Shown: positions 42,180 through 51,857 of the stretch, in pieces
How the letters are laid out: every line of letters starts with the position of its first letter
Position numbering within the stretch: position 1 is the stretch's first letter
Source: Nitrosarchaeum sp.
GTDB lineage: Archaea > Thermoproteota > Nitrososphaeria > Nitrososphaerales > Nitrosopumilaceae
Reading direction: 5' to 3'
DNA: 64,000 nucleotides
Assembly (NCBI GenBank): GCA_021414365.1
Contig: JAIOOR010000008.1
Location: 1-64,000, forward strand
Made by a program: the position numbers and the translations under genes
Notes under the pieces: model-generated
Databases searched by the model: none
Seen by the model: the letters and a program-made list of their open reading frames with translations, nothing else
Told to the model about the DNA's origin: nothing

Positions 42180-42674
42180 ATGTATGCAATTTGGCTTACC
42201 TTTTCTAAAAGTGATAAAGATTATCTAAAGAGTGTAATTGATAAAATTTCAGAAAAATATTCTGCTCCAAAATTTGAACCTCATATTACAGTTTACGGAT
42301 TAGTTGATTTGAAATTTGATTTAATTGATAATATCATTAAAAAAGTATCACGGAATTCTAATTCGTTTTTGGTAAAGAAATCAAAAATATTACAATCTGA
42401 AGTATTTTGGAAGACAGTATACGTAGAATTAGAAATGAATCAACAGATGGAATTAATTCATAAAAATCTTAAAAACCATTTTGAAAAAATTTTAAAATAT
42501 GAATTCAATCCACATATCAGTTTAATTTACAAAATATTATCAATTGAAAAAAGAATCAAAATTATAAATGAGTTAAGCATTAAAAATGAATTCAGAGTAA
42601 ATAAGATTGCCTTACAAGAATTTTTCCCAGATATTGAAAAATGGAAGATTGTAAAAGAATATGAGTTAATTTAA
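42180..42674 (+). CDS. 2H phosphodiesterase superfamily protein
   Basis: 164 residues. The two catalytic H-x-[T/S] motifs are present: FEPHITVYGL near residue 37 and FNPHISLIYK near residue 117, in symmetric halves of the fold. Members hydrolyse 2',3'-cyclic phosphates of RNA or ADP-ribose or join RNA ends. The substrate is open. It is the last gene of a short plus-strand run from 41404. Confidence 0.85.
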   Translation: MYAIWLTFSKSDKDYLKSVIDKISEKYSAPKFEPHITVYGLVDLKFDLIDNIIKKVSRNSNSFLVKKSKILQSEVFWKTVYVELEMNQQMELIHKNLKNHFEKILKYEFNPHISLIYKILSIEKRIKIINELSIKNEFRVNKIALQEFFPDIEKWKIVKEYELI

Positions 42675-42743
42675 AAAAATTAGTTGGCTAGAATATAGCG
42701 CATTGAAAAATTGCATATTTTAGAAAATAATTTAAATTAGATT

Positions 42744-43607
42744 TTATAGTAATGCTGCTCCAAAGACTCCAGCAGAATCACCTAATTTGTTTTTTATAAT
42801 TGGAGTATCAATCATGTCTGAAAAGACTTTGTGATATACAGAATTTTTTCCTTCATTGTATAAAAAATCAATATTAGATAGACCTCCACCTAAAACTATT
42901 ACATCTGGATCTAAAATATCAATTACGTTTGCTAAACCAAATCCAAAATTTTCCAAAAATTCATTCTTCCATTTTCTTGCATTGGAATTCTCAAGATTTT
43001 TTATGATTTCAGGCATATTTTGTGATTTTCCAGTTAATTCTTGCCATCGTTTTTCTAATGCTGGACCACTAATGTACGTCTCAACACAGCCTTGCTTTCC
43101 ACAATAGCAATTATTTCCATTTTGATGTAAGGTATGATGTCCCCATTCTCCAGCAATATTGGTTCTACCATGATGAATTTTTCCATTGATCACTATTCCT
43201 CCACCAATTCCAGTACCCATTATTACTCCAAAAATAACATTAAATCCATTAGCAGCACCCAGTTTAGCTTCAGCTATTGCAAAACAGTTTGCATCGTTTT
43301 CTATTGAGATCTTTTTATCAAACTTATTTTCTAAATCTTCTCTAAATGGTTTATCAATGAGACATTGAGTATTACTATTTTTTATCAAACCAGTTTTTTT
43401 TGAAATTGCTCCCGGAGTACAAATTCCAACAGTATAGTCTTTAATGTCTTCTAAAAGATCTGTAGATAGTGTATGAATCGTGTTTAATATTTTATAATAA
43501 TCACTTTGTGGCGTTGGAACTCTTTTTCTTTTCATGATGTTGAGGTTTTGATCTAATAGAATTACTTCTGTTTTTGTTCCACCAAGATCTATACCTAGTT
43601 TATACAA
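42744..43607 (-). CDS. ROK-family sugar kinase
   Basis: 287 residues. The ATP phosphate motif is LGIDLGGTKTEVILLD, the sugar-binding and catalytic segment includes IENDANCFAIAEA, and the ROK zinc motif is HTLHQNGNNCYCGKQGCVET. GTGIGGGIVINGKIHHG precedes it. It phosphorylates glucose or another hexose. It is a single gene convergent to the 2H phosphodiesterase. Confidence 0.9.
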   Translation of the reverse strand: MYKLGIDLGGTKTEVILLDQNLNIMKRKRVPTPQSDYYKILNTIHTLSTDLLEDIKDYTVGICTPGAISKKTGLIKNSNTQCLIDKPFREDLENKFDKKISIENDANCFAIAEAKLGAANGFNVIFGVIMGTGIGGGIVINGKIHHGRTNIAGEWGHHTLHQNGNNCYCGKQGCVETYISGPALEKRWQELTGKSQNMPEIIKNLENSNARKWKNEFLENFGFGLANVIDILDPDVIVLGGGLSNIDFLYNEGKNSVYHKVFSDMIDTPIIKNKLGDSAGVFGAALL

Positions 43608-43660
43608 TAATAATTTAATGAAAAAGGGCTGCTTAAGTTTTATCTAACTACGTTAGAATT

Positions 43661-45262
43661 TTATCGTCCTGGTGCCCCAGAAACAGAAATCACATCATCA
43701 ATTCTGAGAATCATACAAGCAGCTTCAGTTGCAGATTTAATTATCTGCTCTTTTACTGCAAGAGGCTCTACAACATCAATGGCCAACATATCTGCAATTT
43801 TTGTATTTCTTGCATCTATTCCTGTCCATTTACGACCTTGATTTTGTTTTGCTCTAAGTGTAGCCATGGTATCAATAGGATCCATTCCAGCATTTTCTGC
43901 TATTGTAAGTGGAATAATCTCCAATGCCTCAGCATATTTTTTAATTGCAAGTTGTTCTCTACCATCAAAACTATCTGCCCATTCTTTTAGTTTAGATGCT
44001 GCATATGATTCAGGAGCTCCACCACCTGCAACAATTTCTGGTTTTTCAATTACATCTTTTACTACCATCAAAGAATCATGAATTGAGCGGTCAACTTCAT
44101 CAACAACTCTTTGTGAGCCACCTCGGATAAGCAAAGTTACAGACTGTGGATTTTTACATCCTTCAATGAATACCCATTTATCTGATTCAACTTTCTTTTG
44201 ATGAGCCAAATCAGCAGCACCTAGATCTTTTTCTGAAAGGTCATCAAGATTAGAAATAACACGTCCTCCGGTAGCTTTACTAAGTTTTATCATGTCACTT
44301 TCTTTAACACGTCTAACTGCCATTATACCATATTTTGCTAAATAGTGTTGTGCGATATCATCAATTCCTTTTTGACAAATCAATACATTAACGCCAACAC
44401 GGTGAAGTTTGTCTACCATTGTTTTGAGCATTCTATTTTCTTCTTCCAAAAACATTTGCATTTGTGTAGGATCAGTAATTCTTATTTCTGAACTCATCTC
44501 AGTCTTTTCAATTTCTAGTGCAGAATTTAAAAGTGCAATTTTAGCTTTCTCGATTTTTGTTGGCATGCCACTATGAACAACTTCTTTGTCTAACACAATG
44601 CCTTTGATTATTTGAGTATCGGTAATAGAACCACCTGCTTTCTTTTCAACTTTAATATTTTCAAGATCAACAGAATAGGTTTCTGCCTTTTTTGTTGCAA
44701 CCTTTAAGATTGCATCAACTACAATTTTGGAAAGTATGTCACTATCTTCAGAGATTAATTTTGATTGCATGCTAGTTGTGGCAATTTTGAGAAGTGTTTC
44801 TCTATCATCAGGTTTAATCTTTTTTGCCATTTCAGCATAAATTTCTAATGTTTTTTCAGCTGCTGCTTGATATCCGTCAATAATTACTGATGCATGAACG
44901 TCTTTTTTGAGAAGATCTTCTGCTCTAGCTAAAAGAGCTCCTCCAAAAACTACAGATGATGTAGTACCATCACCTACTTCATTATCAACTGTTTTTGAAA
45001 TTTCAACCATCATTTTTGCAGCTGGGTGTTGAACATCAATTTCTTTTAAGATAGTTGCACCATCATTTGTAATAGTAACATCACCTAAAGAATCAACTAA
45101 CATTTTATCTAAACCTCTTGGACCTAAACTACTTCTAACTAATTCAGCAACTAGTTTGGCAGCAGCTATGTTATTGTGTTGAGCATCTTTACCTTTTTGT
45201 TGTAATGCGCTCTCTTTTAGAACTAAAACTGGACCATTAGGTGTTTGTTGAATTGATGCCAT
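43661..45262 (-). CDS. Thermosome subunit (group II chaperonin)
   Basis: 533 residues, the usual length. ATP-binding motifs are [29 protein letters not shown] and [12 protein letters not shown]; the apical loop segment and GGGAPE near residue 400 are normal, and NAGMDPIDT precedes the C-terminus. It forms a double-ring ATP-driven folding chamber in the cytosol. The C-terminal tail ends [13 protein letters not shown] element lies at 45292-45299, 7 bases leader. Confidence 0.95.
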   Translation of the reverse strand: MASIQQTPNGPVLVLKESALQQKGKDAQHNNIAAAKLVAELVRSSLGPRGLDKMLVDSLGDVTITNDGATILKEIDVQHPAAKMMVEISKTVDNEVGDGTTSSVVFGGALLARAEDLLKKDVHASVIIDGYQAAAEKTLEIYAEMAKKIKPDDRETLLKIATTSMQSKLISEDSDILSKIVVDAILKVATKKAETYSVDLENIKVEKKAGGSITDTQIIKGIVLDKEVVHSGMPTKIEKAKIALLNSALEIEKTEMSSEIRITDPTQMQMFLEEENRMLKTMVDKLHRVGVNVLICQKGIDDIAQHYLAKYGIMAVRRVKESDMIKLSKATGGRVISNLDDLSEKDLGAADLAHQKKVESDKWVFIEGCKNPQSVTLLIRGGSQRVVDEVDRSIHDSLMVVKDVIEKPEIVAGGGAPESYAASKLKEWADSFDGREQLAIKKYAEALEIIPLTIAENAGMDPIDTMATLRAKQNQGRKWTGIDARNTKIADMLAIDVVEPLAVKEQIIKSATEAACMILRIDDVISVSGAPGR

Positions 45263-45291
45263 ATAGATAAACTACAATCCTCTGTATCCCC

Positions 45292-45299
45292 CTTTTTAA
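45292..45299 (-). promoter_or_regulatory. TATA-like element before thermosome
   Basis: TTAAAAAG on the minus strand is centred about 33 bases before the ATG at 45262. It would give a leader of about 7 bases. Sequence match is moderate. Confidence 0.35.
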
Positions 45300-45301
45300 C
45301 A

Positions 45302-47068
45302 TTACTTAGTGATTGGATTAACATAAGATCGGGTTTTAACATCTACGATTCCACCGGATGTTATACGAATTGATGGAAGAGCAAGAAATGGTAAGAAAAG
45401 TGGAATTAGATGAGGTCTTAAAAATTTACAGCCAGAATCTACAATTGAATTATTGATTTGTTCAAAATTAGATAAAACTTTTTCAAATGCATCAGTAGAA
45501 ACAATTCCTGCTAGTTGCAACGGTAATGATGCAATAGTTTTACCAGATTTTATTACAACTAGACCACCATGATTTTTTGTAAGAATATTTGCAGCGATTG
45601 ACATATCAGAATCATTAGAACCGATCACAATCATATCATTTTCATGAAAACTCCAAGTTGATGCTAAAGCACCAATATCCGCACCAAAATTTTCAAGAAA
45701 TCCTATTGCATGTTTGTTGGTTCCATGAATTCTATCAAATGCTGCTACTTTCCAGACGTCTTTATCTAAAGAAGCAAGAACATTTCCTTCTTTAGCAGAT
45801 AGTTCAACAGAGCCTAATTTAGTAATAATTTCAGTTTGCATAAAGATAGTATTTGCAAGAATACTTTTGTTTTTGGACATAATGGCAAAATCTTTGGAAG
45901 AGAGTTTTTTTAGTTTGATTGTGTTTTTTATCCATGAAGGAATTATTTTTTTCTTTATTGAAGTAACAATTGTTCCATTTGAAACAACCAGTTTTCCACC
46001 TACAAAGACTTTGTTGGGTTTAACGGATTTTAAGTCATCAAAAATTAAGATATCTGCAAGTTTTCCGGGTGCAATGCCACCCAAATCTTTACTCATGTTG
46101 TAATAATCAAAGCAATTTTTTGAAGCCATTGAGATAGCATCTATTGGATTTAGGCCAAGTTTGATTGATTCTCTTACACAATGATCAATATGACCATATT
46201 TTACAATATCTAGAGGATCAAGTCCATCAGAACAAAACATCAATCTATTAAGAGATATTCCATTATACAAGACACATGAAATTATTTCTTTTAAATCTCG
46301 TCTAATTGATCCTTCTCTAATCATTACCCACATTCCTAGACGTAATCTTTCCAATACTTGATCAAAATTGATAGGTTCGTGACAAGACAGAATTCCAGAT
46401 GCAACATATGCATTAAGTTTTTTTCCACTTGCTCCAGCTGTATGTCCATTAATGATACAATCTTTTTCTAGCATAGAATACAAGGATTTCATTGTTTTAG
46501 AATCTCGAAGTGTGACTTTGGTCCATGAAAAAACTTCACCTAATCCTAAAACATGAGGATGCATTACTGCAGATTTTTCTTGAGATAGTGATAAAGAATT
46601 ACTATGACTAAATTTTCTATCAACAGGAAGGCCTCCTGGAACAACTTGAAATATTCTAATTGGTAAATCCTCACCAAGTTTTAGAAATTCTTGAAATCCT
46701 TTGTAACCAGATACGCTAACAACATCTATAGGATCTGAGAAAAGGGATGTCACTCCACATAAAAGAGATTTTTTTGCAAATTCAGAAGGTAAAACAAATT
46801 GATCAATGTGTAAGTGAGGATCAGCAAAACCTGGACTCACATATTGTTCTTTGATATCAATGATAGTGGTTTTCGTTCCAATCGCATGTCCCGCATCTGG
46901 ACCCACATATGCAATTCTATCATTAATAATGGCAATCTGGATTTTTGGAATAATTTCTCTAGTGTAAACGGATAGTAAAGAACAGTTGTTTAAAACGAGA
47001 TCGGCTTTTTTGTCACCCATTGCCACGGAGTTTAATGAAGAAATCGAATTCGCTAGGCTCGAAGTCAC
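45302..47068 (-). CDS. ade: Adenine deaminase
   Basis: 588 residues from the GTG at 47068. A frame from 47089 also exists, but the TATA box at 47097-47090 sits 26 bases before 47068, so the 47089 codon would not be in the mRNA. The metal site is SPGFADPHLHIDQF; adenine-deaminase signatures are ITSG-related HTAGASGKKLN and FCSDGLDPLDI. The enzyme turns adenine into hypoxanthine for purine salvage. Divergent from the L44e gene. Confidence 0.9.
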   Translation of the reverse strand: MTSSLANSISSLNSVAMGDKKADLVLNNCSLLSVYTREIIPKIQIAIINDRIAYVGPDAGHAIGTKTTIIDIKEQYVSPGFADPHLHIDQFVLPSEFAKKSLLCGVTSLFSDPIDVVSVSGYKGFQEFLKLGEDLPIRIFQVVPGGLPVDRKFSHSNSLSLSQEKSAVMHPHVLGLGEVFSWTKVTLRDSKTMKSLYSMLEKDCIINGHTAGASGKKLNAYVASGILSCHEPINFDQVLERLRLGMWVMIREGSIRRDLKEIISCVLYNGISLNRLMFCSDGLDPLDIVKYGHIDHCVRESIKLGLNPIDAISMASKNCFDYYNMSKDLGGIAPGKLADILIFDDLKSVKPNKVFVGGKLVVSNGTIVTSIKKKIIPSWIKNTIKLKKLSSKDFAIMSKNKSILANTIFMQTEIITKLGSVELSAKEGNVLASLDKDVWKVAAFDRIHGTNKHAIGFLENFGADIGALASTWSFHENDMIVIGSNDSDMSIAANILTKNHGGLVVIKSGKTIASLPLQLAGIVSTDAFEKVLSNFEQINNSIVDSGCKFLRPHLIPLFLPFLALPSIRITSGGIVDVKTRSYVNPITK

Positions 47069-47089
47069 AAATTTTGTTGTTATTTGCAC

Positions 47090-47097
47090 CTATTATA
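47090..47097 (-). promoter_or_regulatory. TATA box that fixes the adenine deaminase start
   Basis: TATAATAG on the minus strand is centred 26 bases before the GTG at 47068 and overlaps the other possible start at 47089. It supports the shorter, leaderless reading. Confidence 0.5.
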
Positions 47098-47106
47098 GAT
47101 TCAATG

Positions 47107-47115
47107 CTTAAATTA
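47107..47115 (+). promoter_or_regulatory. TATA box for L44e-S27e
   Basis: CTTAAATTA is centred about 27 bases before the ATG at 47138, predicting a near-leaderless ribosomal protein mRNA. It lies 10 bases from the divergent adenine deaminase box. Confidence 0.5.
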
Positions 47116-47137
47116 CCGTTGAGGCGGTTTTTTTCAT

Positions 47138-47419
47138 ATGAACATACCCAAGGTTATGCGCAAGTATTGTGCTAAATGTAAGACGCATACTGAACAGAAG
47201 GTGTCCATTTACAAGGCTGGAAAAAGAAGAGGTTCTGCAAGAGGAGAACGTAGACATGCAGAACGTAAACAGGGATATGGTGGACAAAAGTTCCCAAAAC
47301 TTGCCAAGCCTGCAAAAGTCACTAAGAAAGTAACTCCAATTATGACATGTACTGTATGTAAAAAGAAATACAATAAAATTGGTATTAGAATTAAGAAATT
47401 TGAGTTGGTGGCAGCATGA
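47138..47419 (+). CDS. rpl44e: Ribosomal protein L44e
   Basis: 93 residues. MNIPKVMRKYCAKCKTHTEQ opens with the first zinc pair and TCTVCKKKYNKIG supplies the second. The central basic region is KAGKRRGSARGERRHAERK. It is part of the large subunit. Its stop and the start of S27e overlap as ATGA, so translation is coupled. Confidence 0.97.
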   Translation: MNIPKVMRKYCAKCKTHTEQKVSIYKAGKRRGSARGERRHAERKQGYGGQKFPKLAKPAKVTKKVTPIMTCTVCKKKYNKIGIRIKKFELVAA

Positions 47420-47613
47420 AGAAAGATCATATTGAAATTCCAAAGCCATCAAGTAAATTCCAGAAAGTTAACTGTAATGAATGTGGAGAGCTACAGGTTG
47501 TGTATTCTCATGCATCACAAGCTGTTGTGTGTAATTCTTGTGGCAACAATATTGCTGAACCAACAGGGTCTAAAGCAAAAATCAATGGAAAAATCTCAGG
47601 CAGTGCTGAGTAA
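47416..47613 (+). CDS. rps27e: Ribosomal protein S27e
   Basis: 65 residues. Zinc ligands are in VNCNECGELQ and VVCNSCGN, the S27e pattern. It is part of the small subunit and follows L44e with a 4-base overlap. Its 3' end overlaps the CobY gene on the other strand by 18 bases. Confidence 0.97.
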   Translation: MKKDHIEIPKPSSKFQKVNCNECGELQVVYSHASQAVVCNSCGNNIAEPTGSKAKINGKISGSAE

Positions 47614-48180
47614 ATCATAATCTTGTTTTGTGTTTAAATTAAAAGCGATTCTTTTATCATCAATGATTATAAATTTTTCAGAAATGTTTTCCAATATGGA
47701 AATATTTTTTGCATTTACTAATGAAATTCCAGTATAGCAACATTGTTGATTTTCAAAATTAAACCAGTAATTTGTAGAGAGGTTTAATGAATCTAGAAAT
47801 TTTTTTGTGACAAGTATTGTGGTCCAAATATTTTCTTGATCATATTGATTTACAATGTTCTTTATAATTTCTGCATCCAAATAGGGTAAATCTGCAGATG
47901 TAATCAAAACAAAATCGTTTAATGATTTAAGAACCAAATTAAGATCTTCAACATAACCTTCACCTGGAGTATTAATTAGATCAATATTGTTTTCTTCTAA
48001 TAATTTTTTTGTTTTTGGTGAATTAGAACTTGTAATTGCAAATATTTTGGAAAAGCATTCAGAATTTTTTAATGCGTCAACTACATGAAGAACAATAGGT
48101 TTTTTATATTTTAAAAGTAGTTTTTCTCCAGCAATATTCATTCTACTTCCTTTGCCTCCTGCCATTACGATGCCAATCAT
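47596..48180 (-). CDS. cobY: CobY-type adenosylcobinamide-phosphate guanylyltransferase
   Basis: 194 residues. The nucleotidyltransferase opening is IGIVMAGGKGSRMNIAGEK, and the metal and nucleotide segment is VLITSADLPYLDAEII. Archaea use CobY in place of bacterial CobU to make adenosylcobinamide-GDP. The position directly after CobS (4-base overlap) and the operon support the assignment over a MobA-type role. It is the last gene of the cobalamin operon. Confidence 0.85.
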   Translation of the reverse strand: MIGIVMAGGKGSRMNIAGEKLLLKYKKPIVLHVVDALKNSECFSKIFAITSSNSPKTKKLLEENNIDLINTPGEGYVEDLNLVLKSLNDFVLITSADLPYLDAEIIKNIVNQYDQENIWTTILVTKKFLDSLNLSTNYWFNFENQQCCYTGISLVNAKNISILENISEKFIIIDDKRIAFNLNTKQDYDLLSTA

Positions 48181-48902
48181 ACTGAAACAAATATTAGAAG
48201 AGAAGTTAGTCGAGTAAGTTCGTTTGTAGCTCCCAATACATCTCCAGTAATACCTCCAAAACTACGAGCAGTTAAGACTACTAGGAATAGTGTTAGTGCA
48301 GTACCTACTCCAAATAAGAGCAATCCGATGAGACCACCTAGAACAATCAATGGAATTAGAGTAATTATTGCTGCCAGTATCAATTTCTTTTTGTTTTTCA
48401 TCATTTCAACAAATGGTGAATTTGAGCCCAAAGATGCGGATTTTCCAACACTTGCCATTAAAACCATCGAGAATTTTGCAAATATCTCACTAAGTAAAAT
48501 TGCTAAAAATAATTGATATCCAGTAGATAATGAGATTGCAATTATCAATCCAACAATATACAAAACTATTGCAGCTATTCCTGCTGTTCCAGTAGAAAGA
48601 TCTTTCATAGCTGCAAGTTTTTTTTCTTTTGTTCCTTTTACCATCAAACCATCGGCAAAATCAGCTAAGCCATCAGTATGATGAATACCAGTTAGTATTG
48701 CAAATGAAGCAACTACTAACAAACTAACGATTAATGGATCTAAAAATAAGGAAAGACCGAATCCTATCGAACCAACAATTAATCCGATTACAATTCCAAC
48801 TATCGGAAAAACATACATGTATTTTGCAATTATTTCAAGATTGGAATTACTAGTTGGAATAATAGTCAAAAATGAAAATACTGAGCCAATTTCTTTAAGC
48901 AT
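48177..48902 (-). CDS. cobS: Adenosylcobinamide-GDP ribazoletransferase
   Basis: 241 residues with about six membrane helices. The motif GIHHTDGLADFADGLMVKGT near residue 80 is the CobS metal and substrate site. It joins the lower ligand nucleoside (alpha-ribazole or a related base) to adenosylcobinamide-GDP, the last assembly step. It overlaps CbiB by 8 bases and CobY by 4 bases. Confidence 0.95.
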   Translation of the reverse strand: MLKEIGSVFSFLTIIPTSNSNLEIIAKYMYVFPIVGIVIGLIVGSIGFGLSLFLDPLIVSLLVVASFAILTGIHHTDGLADFADGLMVKGTKEKKLAAMKDLSTGTAGIAAIVLYIVGLIIAISLSTGYQLFLAILLSEIFAKFSMVLMASVGKSASLGSNSPFVEMMKNKKKLILAAIITLIPLIVLGGLIGLLLFGVGTALTLFLVVLTARSFGGITGDVLGATNELTRLTSLLIFVSV

Positions 48903-49866
48903 GAATCCACCATCCCAAATATGACAAAAATAAAATGATAGGAACTACCATAATACCACAAAACAATATTGAAGTTACTTTCATTATTGAAATAGCTGAT
49001 TTTACATGTTCTTTAGTAAACGAAATATTACCATCACCAAGTGAATAGTGATCAATCTTTTCAAATTTTGCTTCCAAAGCTCCTGCAATAGCTGCCATAG
49101 GATAGCCAGCATTAGGGCTAGTAGTTTTTCTTCCATCACGCATCATTATCTCATAGGATTTTTTCCAATTATGTCCAAGAATCATGGCACTAAGTATCAT
49201 AGTAAATCCTGTTAGTCTAGATGGAATGTAATTCAAAATTTTGTCACAGTTTGCTCCAAACCATCCAACATTTTTGAAAATATCTGTTTTGTATCCAATC
49301 ATAGAATCTGCTGTGTTGATAACTCTGTAAACAAATGCTCCAGGTAATCCAAAAAATGCAAAGAAAAAAAGAGGCCCAATAATACCATCTACAGTATTCT
49401 CACTAATGCTTTCTAATACACCTGAAAATATGTGATTCTTGTCGAGATTTTTTGTATTTCGCTTTACAATCATGGATAAATTATCTCTAGCAGAAGAAAT
49501 ATTGTCTTGCTCTATGGCAGTCACTACAGCAAGGGCATGTTTTTCCATTCCTTTTATTGAGATGGTTGTCTTTAGCAATATACCACCAACAATTACTGAA
49601 ATTATGATGTATAGATTATTCATAGTTATTAATTTAATTCCAATATTCAAAAATATTAGTAGAGATACAACGATTACAGCAGAAATCAAAATAATAAAAA
49701 CACCTCCAAGTTTTTCAAAATTTTCAGATGAATTTTTTGCATATGGAGTTAATTTTGCAATAAGAGATCCAATCCAAGACGTTGGATGAAATTTATTTCT
49801 AGGATCTCCTACTATAAAGTCTAATACCAGTGCAAAAAATACTATCAGTATGGATTCAATTATCAA
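48895..49866 (-). CDS. cbiB: Adenosylcobinamide-phosphate synthase
   Basis: 323 residues, membrane protein. Family motifs are DFIVGDPRNKFHPTSWIGSL at the N-terminus and KTTSPNAGYPMAAIAGAL near residue 247. It attaches aminopropanol or its phosphate to cobyric acid. It overlaps CbiP by 4 bases (ATGA) and CobS by 8 bases. Confidence 0.95.
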   Translation of the reverse strand: MIIESILIVFFALVLDFIVGDPRNKFHPTSWIGSLIAKLTPYAKNSSENFEKLGGVFIILISAVIVVSLLIFLNIGIKLITMNNLYIIISVIVGGILLKTTISIKGMEKHALAVVTAIEQDNISSARDNLSMIVKRNTKNLDKNHIFSGVLESISENTVDGIIGPLFFFAFFGLPGAFVYRVINTADSMIGYKTDIFKNVGWFGANCDKILNYIPSRLTGFTMILSAMILGHNWKKSYEIMMRDGRKTTSPNAGYPMAAIAGALEAKFEKIDHYSLGDGNISFTKEHVKSAISIMKVTSILFCGIMVVPIILFLSYLGWWIHA

Positions 49867-50702
49867 CTTATCATCCTCTCTATTTCTCTAATATTCAAAT
49901 TTGAATTTACTAATCGGCTTAGCTTATCAATCTCATTTTCTATTTTATCTAGATTTTTTTTATTCCATGTGAGATTTTTTGCTTTGCCACTTAACGAATC
50001 TTCTTCAGGTAGATTCAAGTCAATCATTGGTATTATACCCAATACTGAACATTTTGTTATCTCTTTAATTTTTTCAAAACCTGGTTTAAGAATATCTATA
50101 TCACCTCGAAATTTATTAAAAACAAATCCTTTGATTAATTTTTGATGTTTTTTATCTAAAAGAGACATAGTCCCCACAATACTTGCAAACGAACCTCCTC
50201 TATCAATATCTGTAATTAATAATACTGGTGAATTAGATATTTCAGCCATTTTCATATTTGCTATATCAGATTTTTTTAAATTGATTTCAGTTGGGGATCC
50301 AGCGCCTTCTAAGATAATGAGATCATAATTTTTTTGAAGAAATTTAAGGGATTTTGTAGCAACTTGAATTCCCTTAGTTAGGGCAAATTTTTGATAGTAT
50401 TCAGTAGCATGCATTTTTTTAAAGAATTTTCCATTTTGGTATACATTACTATAGTAATTTCCAAGAGGTTTTAGAAGAATTGGATTTAGATCAGGTGTAA
50501 TTTCACATCGTGCTGCTATTGCTTGTATAGCTTGTGCTCTAGATATTTCAAAATCTTTTGTTTTGTAGGCGTAGTTTGACATGTTTTGAGACTTGAAGGG
50601 CGCTACAGAAAATCCCTTATCAGCAAAGATTCTACATAGTGCTACAACCAGTGTTGTTTTACCCGAACCTGAGGATGTACCTTGAATCATTAATGATTTC
50701 AT
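49863..50702 (-). CDS. cbiP: Cobyric acid synthase without glutamine amidotransferase domain
   Basis: 279 residues; the normal enzyme has about 480-500. The N-terminal ATP-dependent synthetase domain is intact: IQGTSSGSGKTTLVVALCRI, APFKSQNMSNYAYKT, ILEGAGSPTEINL and ITDIDRGGSFASIVGT. After LPEEDSLSGKAKNL, where the glutaminase domain should begin, the protein passes straight to a tail like the usual CbiP C-terminus (EIDKLSRLVNSNLNIREIER). The next gene overlaps the stop, so no second domain follows. The enzyme amidates cobyrinic diamide; free ammonia could be its nitrogen source. Confidence 0.85.
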   Translation of the reverse strand: MKSLMIQGTSSGSGKTTLVVALCRIFADKGFSVAPFKSQNMSNYAYKTKDFEISRAQAIQAIAARCEITPDLNPILLKPLGNYYSNVYQNGKFFKKMHATEYYQKFALTKGIQVATKSLKFLQKNYDLIILEGAGSPTEINLKKSDIANMKMAEISNSPVLLITDIDRGGSFASIVGTMSLLDKKHQKLIKGFVFNKFRGDIDILKPGFEKIKEITKCSVLGIIPMIDLNLPEEDSLSGKAKNLTWNKKNLDKIENEIDKLSRLVNSNLNIREIERMIS

Positions 50703-51772
50703 AACATCTCCAAAGCTTTGATTAATTTGTCATTTTCTTTTCTTGTCTTTACAGCAATTCTAATGTAATTATCATTCAATCCACGAATTGTACTGCAATC
50801 ACGAATTAGAATTTTTTTTTCTAGTAATTTTTTCTGAAGTGTTTTTGATTTTATTTTTGTCTTTATTAAAATAAAATTTGTTGATGTGGTATTACATTGA
50901 AAATTATTTAATTTAGAAATACGATTAATTAAATAAAATGATTCTTTTTTAATTATTTTTTTTACTTTGTTTAAATAAGATAAATCAGAAAGAGCAGTAC
51001 TTGCAGCATACTGTGCTAATCCTGAAACATTCCATGGGATTTTGATTTTATTTAAAATAGAAATCATTTGTTTAGAACCAATACCATAACCAATTCGTAA
51101 GCCAGCTAGTGCAAACGATTTTGTCAAAGATCTTAAGACAAATAAATTCGTGCAATTCTTAACTAGTTTAATGATTGATTCATCATAATCTGGGACTAAC
51201 TCAATAAAGCATTCATCAATGAAAACCAAAGTTTTCTTTTTATTTGCTGATGCAATTATTTTCTTCAAAGTTTTTTTAGGTATTAGATTACCTGTAGGAT
51301 TATTTGGATTGCAGATGAAGACACATCCATTATTTGGTAGTTTGGAAATAAAGCCATCAATATCTTTTTCTAAATTCATTGTTTTAAAAAATGAAACTTT
51401 TGCACCACTGAGTTTTGCTGCAGATTCATACTCTCCAAATATTGGAATTGGAATTAAAACAGGAGTTTTAACAGACAAAAATGCTTGACAGAAATTATAG
51501 ATAATTTCTGTTGCACCATTTCCTATTACAATTTGAGAGGAATGTATTTTGGTATAGTGTTGAAGGCTTTTTGTTAGTTGAATTGATTCTGAATCAGGGT
51601 AGATTTGAATTGTTTCTAGATGATTTTTTATGGTTTTACGCACCAATGAAGAAGTACCTGTAGGACTAATGTTTGAGCTAAAATCCAGAATGTCGATATT
51701 TGGATGTGATACAGAGAATGGACCTCCGTGTTTAATCCGCTTATGATTAGAGATATTTGGATTTATCCTCAT
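50699..51772 (-). CDS. Threonine-phosphate decarboxylase-like aminotransferase
   Basis: 357 residues, PLP fold type I. Features: KHGGPFSVSHPNIDILDFSS, NGATEIIYNF, CNPNNPTGN, FIDECFIEL and the PLP Lys in VLRSLTKSFALAGLRIGYGI. It resembles histidinol-phosphate aminotransferases and CobD-type decarboxylases, which make aminopropanol phosphate for cobalamin. First gene of the cobalamin operon with a 4-base overlap to CbiP, so the cobalamin role is favoured. Confidence 0.85.
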   Translation of the reverse strand: MRINPNISNHKRIKHGGPFSVSHPNIDILDFSSNISPTGTSSLVRKTIKNHLETIQIYPDSESIQLTKSLQHYTKIHSSQIVIGNGATEIIYNFCQAFLSVKTPVLIPIPIFGEYESAAKLSGAKVSFFKTMNLEKDIDGFISKLPNNGCVFICNPNNPTGNLIPKKTLKKIIASANKKKTLVFIDECFIELVPDYDESIIKLVKNCTNLFVLRSLTKSFALAGLRIGYGIGSKQMISILNKIKIPWNVSGLAQYAASTALSDLSYLNKVKKIIKKESFYLINRISKLNNFQCNTTSTNFILIKTKIKSKTLQKKLLEKKILIRDCSTIRGLNDNYIRIAVKTRKENDKLIKALEML

Positions 51773-51857
51773 AATTTGAAGTGCTCTGTGCTAATATAGT
51801 ATGTTTTGGTCAAAATTCAGAGAACAATTATTAATTGAATAATAGATTTTTTAGATC

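Noticed and set aside
47108-47452. Minus-strand frames opposite L44e
   Set aside because: They are antisense to a certain ribosomal protein gene.
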